NCBI GenBank assembly: GCA_029550985.1
Contig: JAKPGH010000090.1
Coordinates: forward strand, 1 to 14,375
DNA from: Bacillota bacterium
GTDB lineage: Bacteria > Bacillota > Clostridia > Oscillospirales > Ruminococcaceae
Length of the DNA stretch: 14,375 nucleotides
Reading direction: 5' to 3'
Part shown: piece by piece, positions 7,128-13,969 of the stretch
How the letters are laid out: every line of letters starts with the position of its first letter
Numbering within the stretch: position 1 is the stretch's first letter
Notes under the pieces: generated by a model
What the model was told of the DNA's origin: nothing
The model's input: only the letters and a program-made list of their open reading frames with translations
The model's database searches: none
Made by a program: the position numbers and the translations under genes

Positions 7128-8039
7128 ATGCCGATCAAGGTACCAAATGATCTGCCGGCAATTCAAATTCTGAACCGGGAGAACATTTTCATCATGCAGC
7201 AGTCCCGTGCAGACTCTCAGGACATCCGGCCCCTGAAGATCCTCATCCTCAACCTGATGCCTAAGAAAATTGAAACCGAAACTCAGTTGCTGCGTCTGTT
7301 GGGAAATACCCCCCTGCAGGTGGAGGTCGAGCTGATGCAAACCGCCACCTATAAGCCCAAGAATACTCCCGCAGAGCACCTGCTGAAGTTTTATAAAACC
7401 TTTGACGAAATTAAGGATCAGCGTTTTGACGGCATGATCATTACCGGTGCTCCGGTGGAAAAGATGGCGTTCGAGGAAGTCGCCTACTGGAAGGAACTCT
7501 GCACCATCATGGACTGGGCTCGCGACAACGTCTTTTGCACCTACTTCATCTGCTGGGGCGCGCAGGCGGCTCTGTACCACTACTACGGCATTCCCAAATA
7601 TTTGCTTCCTCAAAAGCTGTTTGGCGTCTTTAAACACACCCTGAACAACCCCACCCACTATCTCTTCAACGGGTTTGACGATGTGTTTTACGCGCCCCAT
7701 TCCCGCCACACCGAGGTGCGGGCGGAGGACATTGTCAAATGCCCCGATCTGGAGATTCTCAGCACCTCCAAGGAGGCGGGGGTTTACATCGTCGCCAGCC
7801 GGGATTGCCGCCAGTTTTTTGTCACCGGCCATTCCGAGTACGACCGGGATACGCTGGCCAATGAATATTATCGGGATATTCAAGCCGGCGAGCCCATCAG
7901 CACGCCCATCAACTACTTCCCCCAGGACGACGACCACAACCGGCCCCTCTTCCGCTGGAAGGCCCACGCGCACCTGCTTTATTCCAACTGGCTCAACTAC
8001 TTTGTGTATCAGCGCACTCCCTACGATTTTGCTTTATAA
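7128..8039 (+). CDS. metA: Homoserine O-acetyltransferase (MetA family)
   Basis: MetA activates homoserine by acylation, the first committed step from homoserine to methionine. This protein has 303 residues and matches the MetA fold throughout. The catalytic residues sit at family positions: Cys142 in FICWGAQAAL, His235 and Glu237 in TGHSEYDRD. Residue 111 is Glu, in GAPVE. In characterised enzymes of this family Glu111 goes with acetyl-CoA use and Gly111 with succinyl-CoA, so an acetyltransferase is predicted despite the common name homoserine O-succinyltransferase. AAAGGAGG at 7112-7119, eight bases before the ATG at 7128, fixes the start. The open frame extends upstream to 7002, but that extension crosses the promoter. 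The gene is monocistronic, between its own promoter and a terminator. Confidence 0.97.
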   Translation: MPIKVPNDLPAIQILNRENIFIMQQSRADSQDIRPLKILILNLMPKKIETETQLLRLLGNTPLQVEVELMQTATYKPKNTPAEHLLKFYKTFDEIKDQRFDGMIITGAPVEKMAFEEVAYWKELCTIMDWARDNVFCTYFICWGAQAALYHYYGIPKYLLPQKLFGVFKHTLNNPTHYLFNGFDDVFYAPHSRHTEVRAEDIVKCPDLEILSTSKEAGVYIVASRDCRQFFVTGHSEYDRDTLANEYYRDIQAGEPISTPINYFPQDDDHNRPLFRWKAHAHLLYSNWLNYFVYQRTPYDFAL

Positions 8040-8046
8040 ATATTTG

Positions 8047-8080
8047 GGGCGACAAGCACCTGCTTGCCGCCCTTTTGTTT
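8047..8080 (+). terminator. Rho-independent terminator after metA
   Basis: GGGCGACAAGCA at 8047-8058 pairs with TGCTTGCCGCCC at 8061-8072 with a single A-C mismatch. The T-rich run TTTTGTTT follows at 8073-8080. It begins eight bases after the metA stop. Confidence 0.88.
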
Positions 8081-8103
8081 TGCCTTTCCGCTCAATACAT
8101 AAT
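8075..8103 (+). promoter_or_regulatory. Possible promoter for the repeat lipoprotein gene
   Basis: TTGTTT at 8075-8080 and CATAAT at 8098-8103 are separated by 17 bases. The -35 is a poor match and overlaps the metA terminator tail. It is the best candidate between the terminator and the next start. Confidence 0.35.
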
Positions 8104-8163
8104 CCGGCGAAAATGTGAAAAGCTACCAATAGTCAGCAATGAAAACATCCTGGAGGAGTAGCC

Positions 8164-8853
8164 ATGAAATTAATGTCGCTGATTTTGTTGGCCTGCCTGC
8201 TCGTGGGTACAGCGGGCTGCAACCAGCAAGACAAGCAGACTTCTCCCCTTTTGCCTTCACCGCCGGATCCATCCCCCGCCGCCCTCCTGTCGGCGGCGCC
8301 GGAATCTTCCCAACCGGAAGTCTCCCACCCCGAAGACGAATACCTTTCGGTAATGGACGCTCCCATCTACCGGGGCGCGGTCACCGCCGTTTCGGAAAAA
8401 GACGGGGTTTACGAGCTGCGGCTGGAACAGGTGGAAGGCACCGATTTTGGATATCCTTCCTTTATCATGCACACCGGCGAAAACACCCAAGCCAATTTTT
8501 CTTTTGCCGATTTGGAGCTGGGTGATTATTTAGAGGTATACTACGGGGAGCGCAACGACGGCCTGCCCCCCGTCATCATAGCCGCCAACAAATTGCCCCC
8601 TGCTGCGGACTGCGTGTTTAACGGCGAGCTGACCGCATTGGAGCATCAGGGCCAGGAGGGCAGGCTGGAGATGACTTCCCTATCCAACGGCGAGGTAGTG
8701 CACTTTAACTTTGACGATACCACCCAGTTTTATGTGGATATGGAAAACCTGAAAACCGGCGACAAGCTCAATATCTATCACCGGGGCACCCTGACCAAAA
8801 GGGTCCCCCCCGAGGGGTTTGCTTTGGAGGTTCGGCCATACACCGCACCTTAA
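8164..8853 (+). CDS. Putative lipoprotein with two tandem repeats
   Basis: The gene encodes 229 residues; no named family recognised. The N-terminus is a lipoprotein signal with Cys19 as the modified residue (LVGTAGC), so the protein should be anchored outside the membrane. Residues 20-62 are a Pro/Ser/Ala-rich linker. The rest is two similar units of about 75 residues, roughly 69-145 and 151-227. Matching elements are YRGAVTAV and FNGELTAL near each unit start, then TQ followed by DLELGDYLEVYY in the first and NLKTGDKLNIYH in the second. The pattern of short beta strands suggests a small beta-barrel fold such as DUF3221-like or OB-like, which is inference. GGAGGAG five bases upstream sets the ATG. 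It is probably transcribed alone and is convergent with sfsA, 24 bases away. Confidence 0.78.
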   Translation: MKLMSLILLACLLVGTAGCNQQDKQTSPLLPSPPDPSPAALLSAAPESSQPEVSHPEDEYLSVMDAPIYRGAVTAVSEKDGVYELRLEQVEGTDFGYPSFIMHTGENTQANFSFADLELGDYLEVYYGERNDGLPPVIIAANKLPPAADCVFNGELTALEHQGQEGRLEMTSLSNGEVVHFNFDDTTQFYVDMENLKTGDKLNIYHRGTLTKRVPPEGFALEVRPYTAP

Positions 8854-8877
8854 TCTGCTAGCCATCACTCTCTCCAA

Positions 8878-9576
8878 TTAACACGATAACTCCACCGGCA
8901 CCGGACAGCCCAACACAATGCTGTCCGGTGTTACTTTGCTGCTCCAAGCCGAAACCGAAACCCCGCAATCCGCAGCCTGACGCAGCGCTTCGCCAAAGGC
9001 AGGGTGGGTTTGGTCGTTGGGGGAAAACACGCTGATTGTTTCCATTTGAATTAAAAACACCACGGCGGCGGCAAGGCCTTCCTGCTTTGCCTTGATGAGG
9101 TGGTGCAGGTGCTTGACTCCCCGCTCGGTGGGAGCATCGGGGAAGAGGGCGCACCCTTTTTCCTCCAACGTCACCCCCTTTACCTCCAAAAGGGCTTGCG
9201 TCCCATTCAGGAGAAATCCAAAGTCAAACCGGGAATCTCCCCAGGTGAATTCCCGGCGCAGAGCCGTGACCTTTCCCTTCATATTCGGCGGCAGCCAGCC
9301 CGCCGCAAGGGCTTCTTCGATAACCTTGTTGGGAGCCTGACTGTCCATGTTGATGAGCAGCTCCCCCTTTTGAACGGCGATTAGGGAGTAGTCGGTTTTC
9401 CGGCTGGAGTGGGGATGGTGCTCCAGAAAAACCGTGGTCCCCGGTATCAGCAGCTCCTTGCATCGCCCTGTGTTCTTCACATGAGCGATTACCGTCTCTT
9501 CCCCCACCTTTACGTGGGCAATAAACCGATTGGGACGCTGCAGAAAACGCCCTTCCACCACATTGCCGTAAACCAT
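8878..9576 (-). CDS. sfsA: SfsA family protein (sugar fermentation stimulation homologue)
   Basis: The gene encodes 232 residues, the normal SfsA length. An OB-like N-terminal part reads GRFLQRPNRFIAHVKV and VKNTGRCKELLIPG. A C-terminal nuclease-like domain follows with SRFDF, LEVKGVTL and FPDAPTERGVKHLHHL. The E-V-K of LEVKGVTL with the upstream Asp resembles a PD-(D/E)XK core, as noted for this family. Despite the name from an E. coli maltose-metabolism effect, its biochemical role is unsettled; DNA binding and nuclease-like folds are both described. The ATG at 9576 gives the usual N-terminus, although the Shine-Dalgarno is weak (AAGGCG). It is the only sfsA-type gene here and has its own promoter. 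Confidence 0.95.
   Translation of the reverse strand: MVYGNVVEGRFLQRPNRFIAHVKVGEETVIAHVKNTGRCKELLIPGTTVFLEHHPHSSRKTDYSLIAVQKGELLINMDSQAPNKVIEEALAAGWLPPNMKGKVTALRREFTWGDSRFDFGFLLNGTQALLEVKGVTLEEKGCALFPDAPTERGVKHLHHLIKAKQEGLAAAVVFLIQMETISVFSPNDQTHPAFGEALRQAADCGVSVSAWSSKVTPDSIVLGCPVPVELSC
8899..8938 (+). terminator. Hairpin inside the 3' end of sfsA, likely terminating the convergent lipoprotein transcript
   Basis: CACCGGACAGC at 8899-8909 and GCTGTCCGGTG at 8920-8930 form a perfect 11-bp stem with a 10-base loop. TTACTTTG follows on the plus strand, a modest U-rich tail; the minus-strand flank is not T-rich. It starts 45 bases after the lipoprotein stop and lies within sfsA codons. Confidence 0.5.
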
Positions 9577-9644
9577 AATGCATCATCGCCTTATTCATTA
9601 TCAAACCTTCGCCGGAAATGGCGCAGGCTTATCGTCTCCTGCGT

Positions 9645-9674
9645 ATTATACCCGCTCCGCCAGCCACTTGTCCA
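9645..9674 (-). promoter_or_regulatory. sfsA promoter
   Basis: On the minus strand TGGACA at 9674-9669 (5 of 6 to TTGACA) is followed by an 18-base spacer and a perfect TATAAT at 9650-9645. The leader to the sfsA ATG would be about 60 bases. Confidence 0.65.
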
Positions 9675-9695
9675 GCAAGGTAAGCGTTTTATGCT
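9668..9695 (+). promoter_or_regulatory. Weak candidate promoter for the second lipoprotein gene
   Basis: TTGTCC at 9668-9673 and TATGCT about 16 bases downstream, each matching 4 of 6 consensus bases. It overlaps the -35 of the divergent sfsA promoter. A TATACT near 9736 is an alternative -10 without a good -35. Confidence 0.25.
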
Positions 9696-9769
9696 AAGAA
9701 AGGCGTCTTTTACATAAGATAGCCGCCCGCTCTCATATACTGTGATAGGAAACCGGAGGGGGTGTTGGA

Positions 9770-10309
9770 TTGAAGCGCAAAATAGCCCTGTTGGCTGTTT
9801 TCCTCATGCTGTTGTGCAGTTGCACCGGCAACACTCCCGAAAGAGTCACCGCCAATTTTTTGGATTGCTTGACGAAAAGCGACATCAAAGCCGCTGAAAA
9901 ATATACGCTGTCCGGCAACCTTTTGCTGGATACCAAAAGCAAAGACGCCGCCGCCATCTACAAGCCGCTTTTTTCTGCCATGCAGTATGCGGTGGGAGGT
10001 TCTATCATCGAAGAAAACACGGCTACGGTCAATCTCACCCTTTTGGTGGTTGATTTGGAGGAACTGATGAGCCAGGTTTCCTTAGAGGTGGTCCAGCAGA
10101 TGGTGACCAGCGGAAGCAAAGGGAGCGGAGACCTTTTTTACACTCTGCTCCTGGAAAAGCTGACGGCGGAGGACGTCCCCATGGCAAGCTACACCGTCAC
10201 CGTGGAGTTGGTCAAGGACAGCGGCCGCTGGAAAATTGACATGGATACCTCCTCCGATTTTGTGGAAGCGATTGGCGGAGGCGTGGAAGGGTTGATTCTC
10301 ACTTCTTAA
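9770..10309 (+). CDS. Putative lipoprotein (possible DUF4878/NTF2-like fold)
   Basis: The gene encodes 179 residues. A lipoprotein signal ends in LMLLCSC, with Cys18 as the likely lipidated residue. The remainder begins with NTPERVTANFLDCLTKSDIKAAEKYTLSG, the usual opening of DUF4878-like lipoproteins, where a helical segment counts substrate-like domain residues before a beta sheet. It ends with a strand pattern, VTVELVKDSGRWKIDM, typical of NTF2-like folds. The family call is from pattern, not from a search. The start is TTG at 9770, supported by GGAGGG at 9755-9760 nine bases upstream; no in-frame ATG gives a signal peptide. Function is unknown. It is followed by its own terminator. Confidence 0.78.
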   Translation: MKRKIALLAVFLMLLCSCTGNTPERVTANFLDCLTKSDIKAAEKYTLSGNLLLDTKSKDAAAIYKPLFSAMQYAVGGSIIEENTATVNLTLLVVDLEELMSQVSLEVVQQMVTSGSKGSGDLFYTLLLEKLTAEDVPMASYTVTVELVKDSGRWKIDMDTSSDFVEAIGGGVEGLILTS

Positions 10310-10378
10310 TAAATTGGCTTAAATTGCGGCGTTGTTTTGTGTAAAGAATATTTACTTTACAGTTTTATATACTAAAAC

Positions 10379-10412
10379 AGGAGCCGTTAAAATCCGTTCG
10401 GCTCCTATTTTT
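10379..10412 (+). terminator. Rho-independent terminator before pyrC
   Basis: AGGAGCCG at 10379-10386 pairs perfectly with CGGCTCCT at 10399-10406 around a 12-base loop, followed by ATTTTT. It lies 70 bases after the lipoprotein stop and upstream of the pyrC promoter candidate, so it more likely ends the lipoprotein transcript than attenuates pyrC. Confidence 0.8.
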
Positions 10413-10423
10413 GTTGTGTTTTG

Positions 10424-10453
10424 TTGACAACATTCCCTTTTTTGTGGTAGCGT
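10424..10453 (+). promoter_or_regulatory. Candidate pyrC promoter
   Basis: A perfect TTGACA lies at 10424-10429. With an 18-base spacer the -10 would be TAGCGT at 10448-10453, preceded by TGG, which gives an extended -10 context. The -10 itself is poor. No PyrR-binding loop is evident in the short leader. Confidence 0.45.
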
Positions 10454-10469
10454 GGTGAAAATGGAAGTT

Positions 10470-10475
10470 GGAGGG
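10470..10475 (+). promoter_or_regulatory. Ribosome binding site that fixes the pyrC TTG start at 10483
   Basis: GGAGGG at 10470-10475 is seven bases from TTG at 10483. The upstream in-frame TTG at 10468 overlaps this site and so cannot use it. Confidence 0.75.
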
Positions 10476-10482
10476 ACAGGTT

Positions 10483-11748
10483 TTGCTGCTAATCAAAAAC
10501 GGCCGGGTGCTGGACCCAGCCTCTGGGATTGACGGGGTGATGGATCTCCTTTTGGAAGGGGATGTCATTCGGGAAATGGGGGAAAATCTATCGGGGGAGC
10601 CGGCGCTGGACGCCACCGGGCTGGTGGTGGCCCCCGGTTTGATTGACACCCATGTCCACTTCCGGGACCCCGGCTACACCCACAAGGAAACCCTTCACAC
10701 CGGCGCATTGGCGGCGGCTCGCGGCGGGTTTACCTCGGTGGTCTGCATGGCCAACACCAACCCTGTGACCGACTCCCCTGCCCGACTTCAAGAGATTTTG
10801 CGCCGGGCGGAAAAGGAGGATGTGCGAATCTATCAGGCGGCCGCCGTCACCCTAGGGTTAGAGGGCAAGGTTCTCACCGACTTTGCCGCACTCAAACAGG
10901 CGGGGGCGGCGTGCTTTTCCGACGACGGAGTCCCTATCACCGACAGCGCGTTGGTTCGAAAGGCAATGGAGCAAATTGCCGCTTTGGACGGTGTTCTTTG
11001 CCTTCACGAGGAGGATCCTGCATTGGTAGGTTCCGCCGGAGTCAACGCCGGGACAGTAGCGCAGACCCTTGGGCTTTCCGGCGCACCCGCCTACTCCGAA
11101 AGCTCCCTCATCGCACGGGATTGCATGCTGGCTTTGGCCACGGGAGCAAGGGTAGTCATCCAGCACATAAGCACCAAAGCCGGGGTGGATATGGTTCGCT
11201 TTGCCCGCAGTCTGGGGGCCAAGGTGGAAGCGGAGGCTACTCCCCATCACTTTTCCATGACTCAGGAGGCGGTGCTGGAACTGGGGACCCTTGCCAAAAT
11301 GAATCCGCCTTTGCGCGCGGAGGAAGACCGCCTTGCCGTCATGCAAGGGCTGGCGGACGGCACCATCAATCTCATCGCCACCGACCATGCCCCTCACTCG
11401 GCGGAGGAAAAAGCCAGAGACTTTTCCCAAGCCCCCAGCGGCATTTTGGGACTGGAAACCGCTTTGGCTGTGGGCATTACCTATTTGGTGGAGCCGGGAC
11501 ACTTAACCCTCGGGCAGTTAATCGAAAAGATGAGCACCAACCCCGCCAGAATTTACGGCCTAAAGGGAGGAACCTTGCGTCCCGGCGGCACCGCCGACCT
11601 GGTTCTGTTCCATCCTAAAGAGACTTGGAAGGTGGAGGGGTTTGCCTCCAAATCCTCCAATTCCCCCTTCCTCCACAAAACTTTGACCGGCAAGGTGCGG
11701 GCTACCGTTTGCCGGGGCAAGGTGGTTTTTCAAAGCGATGCTACGTAA
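10483..11748 (+). CDS. pyrC: Dihydroorotase, class I
   Basis: Dihydroorotase closes carbamoyl-aspartate to dihydroorotate in pyrimidine synthesis. This one has 421 residues and belongs to the class I (B. subtilis/Aquifex-like) amidohydrolases. Metal ligands are visible: His57 and His59 in DTHVHFRDPG, Asp147/148 in FSDDG in place of the carbamylated Lys of class II enzymes, His175 in LHEED, His228 in QHIST, and Asp301 in ATDHAPH. The Arg of HFRDPG binds substrate. The frame opens with MLLIKNGRVLDP, the normal N-terminus, from TTG. No other pyr gene is adjacent, so it stands apart from a pyr operon in this window. It is convergent with the LacI-type repressor gene. Confidence 0.97.
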   Translation: MLLIKNGRVLDPASGIDGVMDLLLEGDVIREMGENLSGEPALDATGLVVAPGLIDTHVHFRDPGYTHKETLHTGALAAARGGFTSVVCMANTNPVTDSPARLQEILRRAEKEDVRIYQAAAVTLGLEGKVLTDFAALKQAGAACFSDDGVPITDSALVRKAMEQIAALDGVLCLHEEDPALVGSAGVNAGTVAQTLGLSGAPAYSESSLIARDCMLALATGARVVIQHISTKAGVDMVRFARSLGAKVEAEATPHHFSMTQEAVLELGTLAKMNPPLRAEEDRLAVMQGLADGTINLIATDHAPHSAEEKARDFSQAPSGILGLETALAVGITYLVEPGHLTLGQLIEKMSTNPARIYGLKGGTLRPGGTADLVLFHPKETWKVEGFASKSSNSPFLHKTLTGKVRATVCRGKVVFQSDAT

Positions 11749-11841
11749 ATTGCAACAACCCCTGTATAAACGATGGTCAGTTTCATCTCATAACGATTCC
11801 TGACGTTTCCGCCGGCCTTAACGCGCTCTTCTCCCACCACA

Positions 11842-11876
11842 AGCAAAAACCACCTGTTGACACAGGTGGTTTCTTG
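11842..11876. terminator. Bidirectional terminator between pyrC and the LacI-family gene
   Basis: AACCACCTG at 11848-11856 pairs perfectly with CAGGTGGTT at 11863-11871 around a 6-base loop. The minus-strand flank is T-rich (TTTGCTT after the stem's own TT) and the plus-strand flank is TCTTG. It is stronger for the repressor gene, whose stop is at 11877, but can also stop pyrC transcripts. Confidence 0.8.
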
Positions 11877-12983
11877 TTAAGTGCTCTTTCGCACCACCAA
11901 ATGAGTGTCCACCCAGCGAATGGCGCTTTCCCGCTGAGGATTGGCAATCAGCTTCAGAAGCTCCTGCACAGCGGCTTGTCCCATCTCAAAGGGGTTGGCG
12001 TGGACTGTGGTGAGGGGCGGCGTAAAAGCGGCAGACATGGGCAGGTCGTCAAATCCGGCCACCGCAATATCCTGCGGAACCTCCAAACCCGCTTCCCAGA
12101 TGGCCTCGATGGTACCCAGGGCAAGGCTGTCCGTTGCCGCAAAAATGGCGGTGGGCAGGTCCTTGTCGTCGGTGGCCATCAGGATTGGATAGACGGCATC
12201 CCGAGCCTGGGAGGAGTCGTTGCCCTCAATAATGATGGGAGTTCCTTCAATTTCCCGTACTTTTTGGCCCAGCATCTCCAGTTTCTGGCGGTCCGGACGA
12301 GGGAAATTTCCCCAGACATTGCCCAACTTGATCTTGGGATTGTTGTAAATCTCCAAACCGTATTCCCGGTGGGCATCGAGATAGGCCAGATACCGTAGAT
12401 AATAGCTTAGATGGCTGAGGCGGTCGCTAATAAAGGCAATTTTGCGGTGACCCCGCTCTTCAATCAGATGCCGCATAACGGCCCTGGCTCCCCCATATTC
12501 ATCCTGCACAATAAAGGCGTTGTTGGGGGTCGGCACGGCGTCGTTGACCAACACCAGAGGGATGTTGCGCCGGCGGAACTCCTGAATGGGCTCCATGGGG
12601 GTAAAGGTGGCCAAAATAACACCGTCGATGCTGTCCTGAATAAAATGCTCGTCAAAGGTGGTGTTTGCGGGGTCGGCAGGGGCCACAAGGATGTGGTAGT
12701 TGTGGCGGCGAGCTTCTTCAATGGCGCCATCCAACATGGGGCCAAAAAAGGAGTGGCCAAAATAAGGGTGTTGGGACTTGTGCATGCAGAAACCCAAAAT
12801 ACCCGAACGCTTGGTTGCTACCGCCTGCGCCAAAGCGTTGGGCTGATAATTGTACTGTTTTGCAACTTCCAGAACCCGGCGTTTGGTTTCCTCCTTCACC
12901 AAAGGGGAATTGGCCAAGGCCCGGGAAGCAGTGGCTTTGGATACTCCGGCAATTCGAGCAATATCGCTGAGACGTGGTTTCAT
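11877..12983 (-). CDS. LacI-family transcriptional repressor
   Basis: The gene encodes 368 residues. The N-terminal HTH is RLSDIARIAGVSKATASRAL followed by KRRVLEVAKQYNYQPN and the hinge ALAQAVATKRS. A periplasmic-binding-type effector domain follows from about residue 62, with GILGF, a YFG segment, DGVILATFT, RGHRKIAFISD, IFAATDSLALGTIEA and VAGFDDLPMSAAFTPPLTTV, as in sugar-sensing repressors. The ligand cannot be told. The start is ATG at 12983, preferred over ATG at 12992 because AAGGTGG at 12999-12993 is nine bases from the former and abuts the latter. It is divergent from the GDPD-permease genes and has operator-like palindromes in the shared intergenic region, so it probably controls both itself and that operon. 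Confidence 0.95.
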   Translation of the reverse strand: MKPRLSDIARIAGVSKATASRALANSPLVKEETKRRVLEVAKQYNYQPNALAQAVATKRSGILGFCMHKSQHPYFGHSFFGPMLDGAIEEARRHNYHILVAPADPANTTFDEHFIQDSIDGVILATFTPMEPIQEFRRRNIPLVLVNDAVPTPNNAFIVQDEYGGARAVMRHLIEERGHRKIAFISDRLSHLSYYLRYLAYLDAHREYGLEIYNNPKIKLGNVWGNFPRPDRQKLEMLGQKVREIEGTPIIIEGNDSSQARDAVYPILMATDDKDLPTAIFAATDSLALGTIEAIWEAGLEVPQDIAVAGFDDLPMSAAFTPPLTTVHANPFEMGQAAVQELLKLIANPQRESAIRWVDTHLVVRKST

Positions 12984-13063
12984 TGCATCCATCCACCTTC
13001 GTAATTTTGTACATAATATCTATTGAAATTTGAAATTTATTATGTAATAATAAATGTACCGGC

Positions 13064-13081
13064 AATGCAACCGGTTGCATT
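13064..13081. promoter_or_regulatory. LacI-type operator O1
   Basis: AATGCAACCGGTTGCATT is a perfect 18-bp palindrome with the central CG typical of LacI-family sites. It covers about +1 to +18 relative to the predicted start of the repressor transcript (see the promoter at 13088-13116), a position suited to autorepression. Confidence 0.85.
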
Positions 13082-13087
13082 AATTTC

Positions 13088-13116
13088 ATTATATCGTCAA
13101 AATGATATAATGTCAA
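13088..13116 (-). promoter_or_regulatory. Consensus sigma-A promoter for the LacI-family gene
   Basis: On the minus strand a perfect TTGACA lies at 13116-13111 and a perfect TATAAT at 13093-13088, separated by exactly 17 bases. Transcription would start near 13081, at the edge of operator O1, giving a leader of about 100 bases. Confidence 0.85.
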
Positions 13117-13143
13117 TTTTACTCCTTTTTCTTTTTTTTACAA

Positions 13144-13149
13144 TATAAT
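13144..13149 (+). promoter_or_regulatory. Likely -10 box for the GDPD-ABC permease operon
   Basis: A perfect TATAAT at 13144-13149 overlaps the first bases of operator O2. No good -35 is seen at 16-18 bases; TTTACT at 13118 is 20 bases away. A second TATAAT at 13106-13111 with an upstream TG (extended -10) is an alternative, but it is largely the complement of the opposing promoter's -35 region. Confidence 0.5.
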
Positions 13150-13163
13150 ACAACCGGTTTCAT
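13148..13163. promoter_or_regulatory. LacI-type operator O2
   Basis: ATACAACCGGTTTCAT differs from the core of O1 (ATGCAACCGGTTGCAT) at two positions and keeps the AACCGGTT centre. Its centre is near the start expected from the TATAAT at 13144, and it lies 83 bp from the centre of O1. Confidence 0.8.
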
Positions 13164-13205
13164 AGTGTTTCCGATAATTGTTTGGATTGGAAGTAGGTAA
13201 TTTTT

Positions 13206-13925
13206 ATGCAAATTCCATACCGCATTACCGCTCATTCCGGCTGTGAAGGAACTCCCCGCGATTCGAAGGAATCCATTCTGAAAGCCCTCGAGCTAAGGGC
13301 GGATGCCGTGGAAGTCGACGTCCGCCGCGCTGGCGACGGCACTCTGGTCATCTCCCACGACCACAAAGAATCCTATTCCGGCATGTTGTCTTTACAGCAG
13401 GCAATGGAGCTGGTTGCGGAAGATGGAAGAATCGGCATCAACTGCGACCTGAAAGAATCCGACATCGCCATGGATGCCCTGCAGATGGCTCAAAAGTTTG
13501 GAATTGGCAAAGACCGCTTCATCATCTCCGGCAGCTTGTCTCCGGCAATGTTGCGGACCAACGCGCAAATTTCCAAACAATGCACCATATATCTTAATTT
13601 AGAAGAGCTGATGGGAGATATTTTAAGCATTCCCCCCGGACAGACGGAAGCCCATCTTTGGGAAGCCGTACATAACCGCGTTCAGGATGTTTCTGCCTAT
13701 CTTTCGGACATTGTCCGCATCTTCCGGGATTTGGGGGCTTATGCTTTGAATCTTCCCTACTCTCCCCTCACTCTGCCCTGTTTTGAGCTGGCGCCGGAAA
13801 TTCCCCTTTCGGCTTGGACCATCAACGAACTGTCGTTAATGGAAAAACTGGTTGCAATGGGTGTGATGAACCTCACTACCCTTCAAGTGAAACTGGCTAT
13901 GGACCTGCGGGAAAAGAACCAATGA
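13206..13925 (+). CDS. Glycerophosphodiester phosphodiesterase family protein
   Basis: The gene encodes 239 residues. GDPD enzymes hydrolyse glycerophosphodiesters to glycerol-3-phosphate and an alcohol. The TIM-barrel signature is present: His10 in ITAHSG, Glu36 and Asp38 in ADAVEVDVRRAGDGTLV, His51-Asp52 in ISHDHKE, and DLKE at about 81-84. Two usual elements are changed: the His-Arg of the HRG opening is HSG (Arg to Ser11), and the PENT motif reads PRDS. The last part is poorly conserved by eye. No signal peptide is seen, so it acts in the cytoplasm. The gene sits first in an operon with an ABC permease under a LacI-type repressor, suggesting it processes the imported compound. A weak Shine-Dalgarno (AGG at 13195) precedes the ATG. 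It could be a non-canonical member with a different phosphodiester or sugar-phosphate substrate. Confidence 0.8.
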   Translation: MQIPYRITAHSGCEGTPRDSKESILKALELRADAVEVDVRRAGDGTLVISHDHKESYSGMLSLQQAMELVAEDGRIGINCDLKESDIAMDALQMAQKFGIGKDRFIISGSLSPAMLRTNAQISKQCTIYLNLEELMGDILSIPPGQTEAHLWEAVHNRVQDVSAYLSDIVRIFRDLGAYALNLPYSPLTLPCFELAPEIPLSAWTINELSLMEKLVAMGVMNLTTLQVKLAMDLREKNQ

Positions 13926-13969
13926 AACAGCCCTTCACATCACTTTATCTTGAAAGGAAGGCGAAATCC

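Noticed and set aside
7080..7973. Minus-strand frame of 297 codons opposite metA
   Set aside because: metA has all of its catalytic residues at family positions; the antisense frame is a shadow of its codon bias.
10379..10482. PyrR-type attenuator upstream of pyrC
   Set aside because: The hairpin lies upstream of a better promoter candidate, and no PyrR anti-antiterminator loop sequence is visible.
11625..12398. Plus-strand frame of 257 codons running from pyrC into the LacI gene
   Set aside because: It overlaps two clearly identified genes and crosses the terminator between them; no domain is recognisable.
13021..13060. dif-like site in the A/T-rich LacI upstream region
   Set aside because: TTATGTAATAA resembles a XerD arm, but the bases expected for the XerC arm do not match. 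The stretch also contains the GAAATTT direct repeat and a TTATTA/TAATAA palindrome, as is common in A/T-rich DNA.
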